Below are positions 60,025 to 64,000 of a stretch of 64,000 nt of DNA, piece after piece. The DNA comes from Mycolicibacterium thermoresistibile. GTDB lineage: Bacteria; Actinomycetota; Actinomycetes; Mycobacteriales; Mycobacteriaceae. The position numbers and the translations under genes are program-made. The stretch covers positions 4,712,001 to 4,776,000 of the forward strand of contig NZ_LT906483.1 in assembly GCF_900187065.1 (NCBI RefSeq). The letters run 5' to 3'. The notes below the pieces were generated by a model. The model did not search any database, was not told the DNA's origin, and saw only the letters and a list, made by a program, of their open reading frames with translations. How positions within the stretch are numbered: the stretch's first letter is position 1; each line of letters begins with the position of its first letter.

Positions 60025-60795
60025 TCAGACCCCCGCCGGCCCGGGCCCGCCGTGCATGTAGAGCGTCTGCCCGGAGCAGTAGCTCGACGCATCGGAGGCG
60101 AAAAACAAGACGCCGTAACCGATTTCGTCCGGCTCGGCGATCCGGCCGGACCCGTTGGTCTGGCCGATCATGTCGATGTCGAAACCCTGTCGCTTGGCAT
60201 CGGCCTCCAGGCCCGGGGTGCGGATGGCGCCGCACGCGATGCAGTTGACCCGCACGCCCTTGCGAGTCCACGCGGCCGCCATCGATCCGGTGAGATTGTT
60301 CAGGCCGGCTTTGGCCGCGGCGTACACCGGCGCCTGCGGCATCGCCAGCAGGCCGGCGCCCGAGGAGATGTTGACGATCGCCCCCCTGCCCTGGTCGATC
60401 ATCGGCTTGGCGGCCGCGCGGGACAGGTACCACGCGCTCGACAGGTTGAGGTTCAACACCTCGTGCCACTCGTCGTCGGTCCACTTCATCAGCGGTTTGG
60501 TCGCCCCGCCGCCGGCGTTGTTCACCAGCACGTCGAGGCGGCCGAATTCCCCCACCGTGGCATCGACGAGGGCGCGGCACTCGTCGGGGGCGGTGACATC
60601 GGTGGGCACGGCCAGGGCTCGCCGGCCCAGCGCCTCGATCTCGGCGGCCGTCTTCTTCAACGGTTCCGGTCGCCGCCCGGCGAGCACGATGTCGGCGCCG
60701 TATTCGGCCAACACCAACGCCGAGGCCCGCCCGATCCCGGTTCCACCGCCGGTGATGACGGCGACCCGCCCCGCCATCGAGAACCTGTCGTCCAC
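60025..60795 (-). CDS. SDR family oxidoreductase
   Basis: A 256-residue classical SDR. TGGGTGIGRA gives the cofactor motif; NNAGGG, catalytic Ser in NISSGAG and YAAAK are present, with the C-terminal MHGGPGPAGV. GTG 60795 is chosen because AGGAAG lies seven bases upstream; ATG 60777 is an alternative. The full 20-bp operator sits 30 bases upstream, the same spacing as for the P450. It is cotranscribed with the VOC protein and divergent from the nitroreductase. It probably acts on a 3-oxo or hydroxy intermediate. Confidence 0.87.
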   Translation of the reverse strand: MDDRFSMAGRVAVITGGGTGIGRASALVLAEYGADIVLAGRRPEPLKKTAAEIEALGRRALAVPTDVTAPDECRALVDATVGEFGRLDVLVNNAGGGATKPLMKWTDDEWHEVLNLNLSSAWYLSRAAAKPMIDQGRGAIVNISSGAGLLAMPQAPVYAAAKAGLNNLTGSMAAAWTRKGVRVNCIACGAIRTPGLEADAKRQGFDIDMIGQTNGSGRIAEPDEIGYGVLFFASDASSYCSGQTLYMHGGPGPAGV

Positions 60796-60825
60796 AGCAC
60801 CACTTCCTGTCCGCGACTCGTCGAA

Positions 60826-60845
60826 TGCAGTACGACTGTACAGCA
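60826..60845. promoter_or_regulatory. 20-bp palindromic operator, SDR/nitroreductase promoter
   Basis: TGCAGTACGACTGTACAGCA differs from the copy at 58691 at only two central bases. It lies 30 bases from the SDR start and 49 bases from the nitroreductase start, which suggests control of both genes by one repressor. Confidence 0.72.
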
Positions 60846-60894
60846 TCGGAAATCGCCTCTCGACAACTTCGCGCAGGTCTTGTACACCAATGGG

Positions 60895-61566
60895 ATGCCG
60901 CATCCGACCAATGACGTCTGGGAAGTGCTGTCCACCGCGCGGTCGATCCGTCGGTTCACCGACGAACCGGTCGACGACGCGACCCTGCAGCGCTGCCTGC
61001 AGGCCGCCACCTGGGCCCCCAACGGGGCCAACGCCCAGTTGTGGCGCTTCATCGTGCTCGACGCCCCCGAACAACGTGCCGCTGTCGCGGAGGCCGCGCA
61101 GATCGCCTTGCACTCAATCGAATCCATTTACGGGATGAGCCGTCCCGCCGACGATGATCGAAGCCGGGCGGCCCGCAACAACCGGGCGACCTATGAATTG
61201 CACGACCGCGCCGGCGAGTACACCTCGGTGCTGTTCACCGCCTTCAAGAACGAGTTCTCCTCGGAACTCCTGCAGGGCGGATCGATCTACCCGGCCATGC
61301 AGAACTTCTATCTGGCCGCGCGGGCACAGGGCCTGGGCGCGTGTTTCACCAGCTGGGCGTCCTACGAAGGGGAGAAGGTGCTGCGGGAGGCGGTCGGCGT
61401 CCCGGACGACTGGTTCCTGGCCGGCCACGTCGTGGTGGGCTGGCCGCGGGGTCGGCACGGGCCGGTCCGGCGGCGGCCACTGGGCGATGTGGTGTTCCGC
61501 AACCGCTGGGACCCCGACCGCGCCGACATCACCTACGGCCGCGGCGCCCGACCCAAACGGCGCTGA
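60895..61566 (+). CDS. nitroreductase family protein
   Basis: A 223-residue flavin-dependent nitroreductase-like protein. STARSIRRFTDEPVDDATLQRCLQAATWAPNGANAQLWRF is the N-terminal FMN region; the central ASYEGEKVLREAVGVPDDWFLAGHVVVGWPRG block and the C-terminal RPLGDVVFRNRWD match the family. It may reduce an enone, quinone or nitro group, or supply reduced flavin. ATG 60895 has no strong ribosome-binding site. It is divergent from the SDR gene over the shared operator and converges with the next SDR. Its role in a P450-containing pathway is not obvious. Confidence 0.83.
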   Translation: MPHPTNDVWEVLSTARSIRRFTDEPVDDATLQRCLQAATWAPNGANAQLWRFIVLDAPEQRAAVAEAAQIALHSIESIYGMSRPADDDRSRAARNNRATYELHDRAGEYTSVLFTAFKNEFSSELLQGGSIYPAMQNFYLAARAQGLGACFTSWASYEGEKVLREAVGVPDDWFLAGHVVVGWPRGRHGPVRRRPLGDVVFRNRWDPDRADITYGRGARPKRR

Positions 61567-61575
61567 GCGGATCGG

Positions 61576-62439
61576 TCACCGCATCATGTAGCCGTACTGC
61601 CGGCGCGGATGTACGCCGAACAGGTCCCGGTAGGACGGTGGCCGGCGACCGTCCTCGTCGCGGATCCCGTATCTGGCCGCGAGTTCGGCGCCGATCAGGG
61701 TCTGCCCGCTGACCGACATCAGCCCCGGATCGCGGTACAGCGCCCAGATCACGTGCCCGGTCAGCTCCGGGGTTTCCGCGGTGTCGAGGATGTGCCCGAA
61801 TTTCTCGGGTTTGCTCGCGATGATCTTCCGGACCCGCTCGGTCAGCAGTGAGCCCATCCAGATCGACACCGCTGCGATTCCGTACTCCCGGAAATCCACC
61901 GCCATGTCGGCGGCCATCTTGTCGGCGCCGGCCTTCGGCACCCCGTAGGCCGGGCCGAACGCGTAGTGCACCCCACCGGATGACGAGGTGAACACCACCA
62001 GGCCGCGGCGCTGCGGAAGCATCAGCGGCGCCGCGTACACCGTGGCGACGTAGCTGCTGCGCAGGCCGACATGGAGGGTGTCGATGACGTTGATCGGCTC
62101 CTCCCAGAATTTGGTCCGACCCATCATCTCGTCTCGGATGATGGCGGCGTTGTTGACCAGAATGTCGATTCGGCCGTGCTCGCGGCCTATCCGTTCGAAC
62201 AACGCCCGCACCTGGTCGTCGTCGCCGTGGTCGACCCGCACGGCGATCCCGGTACCCCCGGCCGCCGTCACCCGGTCGGCGGTGTCGTCGATGGTGCCCG
62301 TCGCCCCGCCGGCGCCGGACCGCTGGGTTCGGCCGGTGACATAGACCGTGCACCCATGGCTGCCCAACGCATGCGCGATTCCCGCACCGGCGCCACGGCT
62401 GGCCCCGGTCACCACCACGACCGGACTGTTCTCGGACAT
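61576..62439 (-). CDS. SDR family oxidoreductase, C-terminally extended
   Basis: A 287-residue SDR with TGASRGAGAGIA cofactor motif, NNAA structural motif, Ser in FTSSSGG and YGVPK catalytic pair. The C-terminus (about 255-287) extends with Arg- and Tyr-rich sequence ending QYGYMMR, longer than classical SDRs. ATG 62439 begins MSENSPVVVVTG. The preceding SDR ends 22 bases upstream and the GMC gene further upstream is on the same strand, forming a three-gene unit. It probably handles an alcohol or ketone of the pathway. Confidence 0.85.
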   Translation of the reverse strand: MSENSPVVVVTGASRGAGAGIAHALGSHGCTVYVTGRTQRSGAGGATGTIDDTADRVTAAGGTGIAVRVDHGDDDQVRALFERIGREHGRIDILVNNAAIIRDEMMGRTKFWEEPINVIDTLHVGLRSSYVATVYAAPLMLPQRRGLVVFTSSSGGVHYAFGPAYGVPKAGADKMAADMAVDFREYGIAAVSIWMGSLLTERVRKIIASKPEKFGHILDTAETPELTGHVIWALYRDPGLMSVSGQTLIGAELAARYGIRDEDGRRPPSYRDLFGVHPRRQYGYMMR

Positions 62440-62461
62440 GTTCTCCCTTCTGCGGCGACGG

Positions 62462-63205
62462 TCAGCGGATGGCGCCGCCGTTGACCCCGATCACCTGTCC
62501 GGTGAGGTATCCGGCGGCATCCGAACAGAGAAAGGAACACACGGCGGCGACGTCCTCGGCGACCCCGAGCCGACCCATGGGGATGGCCCGGGTGAGGTAT
62601 TCGGCGGGCGGGAGTGTGCCCCGCCGCTGCTGTTCGCGCAGCATGGGTGAGTCGATGACGAACGGCGGAACGGTGTTCGCGGTGATGCCCTTGGCCGCGT
62701 AGTCCAGTGCCACGGTCTTCGTCAACGCGATCACGCCGCCTTTGGTGGCGGCGTAGTGGCCCTGCCGGTGGGCGCCCTGTTGGCCGGCCGCCGAGGATAT
62801 GGTCACGATACGGCCCCACCCGTCGGCCACCATGTCGGTGAGGGCGGCCTGCACGCACAGGAACGTTCCGGTGAGATTCACCGCGAGATAGCGGTTCCAT
62901 TCGTCGAGGGTGATCTCGTCGAATCGGGTGAATCCCGCGATGGCGGCGCTCGTCACCAGGATGTGCACGGGCCCGAGCGATCCCCGTATCGCGGCGAAGG
63001 CGTCGTGAACCGCATCCTGATCGGCGACATCGGCGCCGACGGCAACCGCATCGCCACCGTGGGCCCGCAGCTCGGCGGCCGTCTGCTCGGCGGCCGCATG
63101 ATCGATGTCCAACACCGCGACCCGGTGCCCGTCGTCGCCGAGCCGGGCTGCGATCGCCCGCCCCAGCCCCGAAGCCCCTCCGGTCACAACCGCCACTCGG
63201 CTCAC
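62462..63205 (-). CDS. SDR family oxidoreductase
   Basis: A 247-residue classical SDR. The TGGASGLGRA cofactor motif, an SAA segment in place of NNAG, Ser in TISSAAG and YAATK are present; Asp36 (LDIDHA) suggests NAD. GTG 63205 gives the right spacing to GGAGG. The 3' end of the GMC gene lies 31 bases upstream on the same strand. The last 25 residues (GYLTGQVIGVNGGAIR) are typical of FabG-like enzymes. It is probably cotranscribed with both neighbours. Confidence 0.86.
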   Translation of the reverse strand: MSRVAVVTGGASGLGRAIAARLGDDGHRVAVLDIDHAAAEQTAAELRAHGGDAVAVGADVADQDAVHDAFAAIRGSLGPVHILVTSAAIAGFTRFDEITLDEWNRYLAVNLTGTFLCVQAALTDMVADGWGRIVTISSAAGQQGAHRQGHYAATKGGVIALTKTVALDYAAKGITANTVPPFVIDSPMLREQQRRGTLPPAEYLTRAIPMGRLGVAEDVAAVCSFLCSDAAGYLTGQVIGVNGGAIR

Positions 63206-63236
63206 CACGCCACCTCCGCCGCGCAGGCAGTCATCG

Positions 63237-64000
63237 TCACAGGTCCTGCCGGATGAGGTCGGCTGCCCGCCAGGCGACCGCCATGATCGGACCGTTGAGA
63301 TTGCCGGCAACCATGACCGGCAGGACCGAACAGTCGACGACCCGCAGTCCATCCACCCCACGCACCCGCAGTTGCGGGTCGACGACGTCGTCGTCGCTGG
63401 GCCCCATCGCGCAGGTGCCGATCGCGTGGTAGCCGCAGTAACCGCCGTCGAGTGCGGCGTCGACGAGTTCGTCGTCGCTGCGGATGTGCGGGCCCGGAAA
63501 GGTCTCGTGGCTGATGCGTTCGGCGATCGGTGACTGCTCGAACACGCTGCGCATCCTCCGCAGCAGGTTCGCCGTGGTCTCGCGGTCGGCGTCGCTGCCG
63601 AGGTAGTTCGGATCGATACGCAACGGTGCGGCCGGATCGACCGCGGTGATCTCGACCGTGCCCTCCGAGGTGGGGCGTAGCGCCATGCCCAGAGCCGAGA
63701 CACCCGCCTGCCGTGGGATGACGACCGGTTCACCGCTCTGGTTGTACGGGGGAATGGTCCACGGGCCGAGCATGATCTGACCGTCCGGCCGGTCCAGGCC
63801 CGGTTGCGTCTTGACGAACCCGACGACGTCGAAAGACGGTGCGGCGAGGGGGCCTTTCCGGGTCGCCAGATACTTCGCGCCGGTCAGTGCCTGGCCGGTG
63901 CCGGTGGCCAGCAGGCGGTTGTAGCCCAGATCCTCCCGCAGATCGAACCGCAAGGTCGCACAACGGTGTTCGCGCATCCTCCGGCCGACGTTAGCCCGGT
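63237..64000 (-). CDS. GMC family oxidoreductase, C-terminal part (runs off the window)
   Basis: The reading frame is open to the right edge, so only about 254 C-terminal residues are present. GVGRRMREH-like ANVGRRMREH near the edge, the substrate domain (ATGTGQALTGAKYLATRKGPLAA) and the C-terminal HAIGTCAMGPSDDDVVDPQLRVRGVDGLRVVDCSVLP with NGPIMAVAWRAADLI are diagnostic of GMC FAD oxidases/dehydrogenases. The catalytic His is in YHAIGTCAMG and the second His/Asn in GNLNGP. It may oxidise an alcohol to a carbonyl. It leads the three-gene unit with two SDRs. The N-terminus and FAD motif lie outside the window. Confidence 0.85.
   Translation of the reverse strand, partial: RANVGRRMREHRCATLRFDLREDLGYNRLLATGTGQALTGAKYLATRKGPLAAPSFDVVGFVKTQPGLDRPDGQIMLGPWTIPPYNQSGEPVVIPRQAGVSALGMALRPTSEGTVEITAVDPAAPLRIDPNYLGSDADRETTANLLRRMRSVFEQSPIAERISHETFPGPHIRSDDELVDAALDGGYCGYHAIGTCAMGPSDDDVVDPQLRVRGVDGLRVVDCSVLPVMVAGNLNGPIMAVAWRAADLIRQDL

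Overview
The window is high-GC actinobacterial DNA that reads as a mycobacterial (Mycobacteriaceae, probably environmental Mycolicibacterium-type) chromosome. The evidence is a WhiB regulator, a DUF4193 protein, several LLM-fold (probably F420-dependent) oxidoreductases, paired acyl-CoA dehydrogenases, a GH65/beta-phosphoglucomutase pair with OtsB, a hemophore-related secreted protein, many GTG starts and repeated leaderless promoters (TANNNT followed 6-8 nt later by the start codon). No rRNA, tRNA, insertion sequence, prophage or CRISPR array was recognised.

Layout. 1-8 kb: epoxide hydrolase, DMT exporter, small proteins, a PucR regulator beside a D-amino-acid-dehydrogenase-like flavoprotein, a Gre-like factor and a proline/betaine-type MFS transporter. 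8-22.6 kb: an MpaB-type oxygenase flanked by two related small membrane proteins, a GH65 phosphorylase with a phosphoglucomutase-type HAD protein, stress-type SDR, LLM oxidoreductases, extended SDR, histidine phosphatase, rhomboid protease, SufR-like regulator with a membrane partner, group III truncated haemoglobin, OtsB and a general-stress-type protein. 23-32 kb: amidohydrolase, AraC regulator, an avidin-family protein without signal peptide, a cobalamin riboswitch with btuFCD, nitrobindin, serine hydrolase and a carboxyltransferase. 32-44 kb: hemophore-like protein, His-rich membrane pair with a PepSY protein, a second cobalamin riboswitch with metE, a two-component system, two acyl-CoA dehydrogenases, nrdF. 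44-55 kb: hrpA, methyltransferase, selO, LLM oxidoreductase, site-2 protease, DUF4193, whiB, alpha/beta hydrolase.

55.3 kb to the right edge is a catabolic island: TetR regulator, SnoaL-like protein, four SDRs, cytochrome P450, LLM monooxygenase, VOC protein, nitroreductase and a GMC oxidoreductase that runs off the window. Two nearly identical 20-bp palindromes (TGCAGTACGATCGTACAGCA and a variant) sit in its two divergent promoters, and two degenerate copies sit directly downstream of the TetR gene. This suggests one TetR-controlled pathway for an unidentified hydrophobic or alicyclic substrate, and it is the best candidate here for an undescribed system.

B12 logic appears twice: riboswitches precede both cobalamin import and the B12-independent methionine synthase, which should make both genes most active when B12 is scarce.
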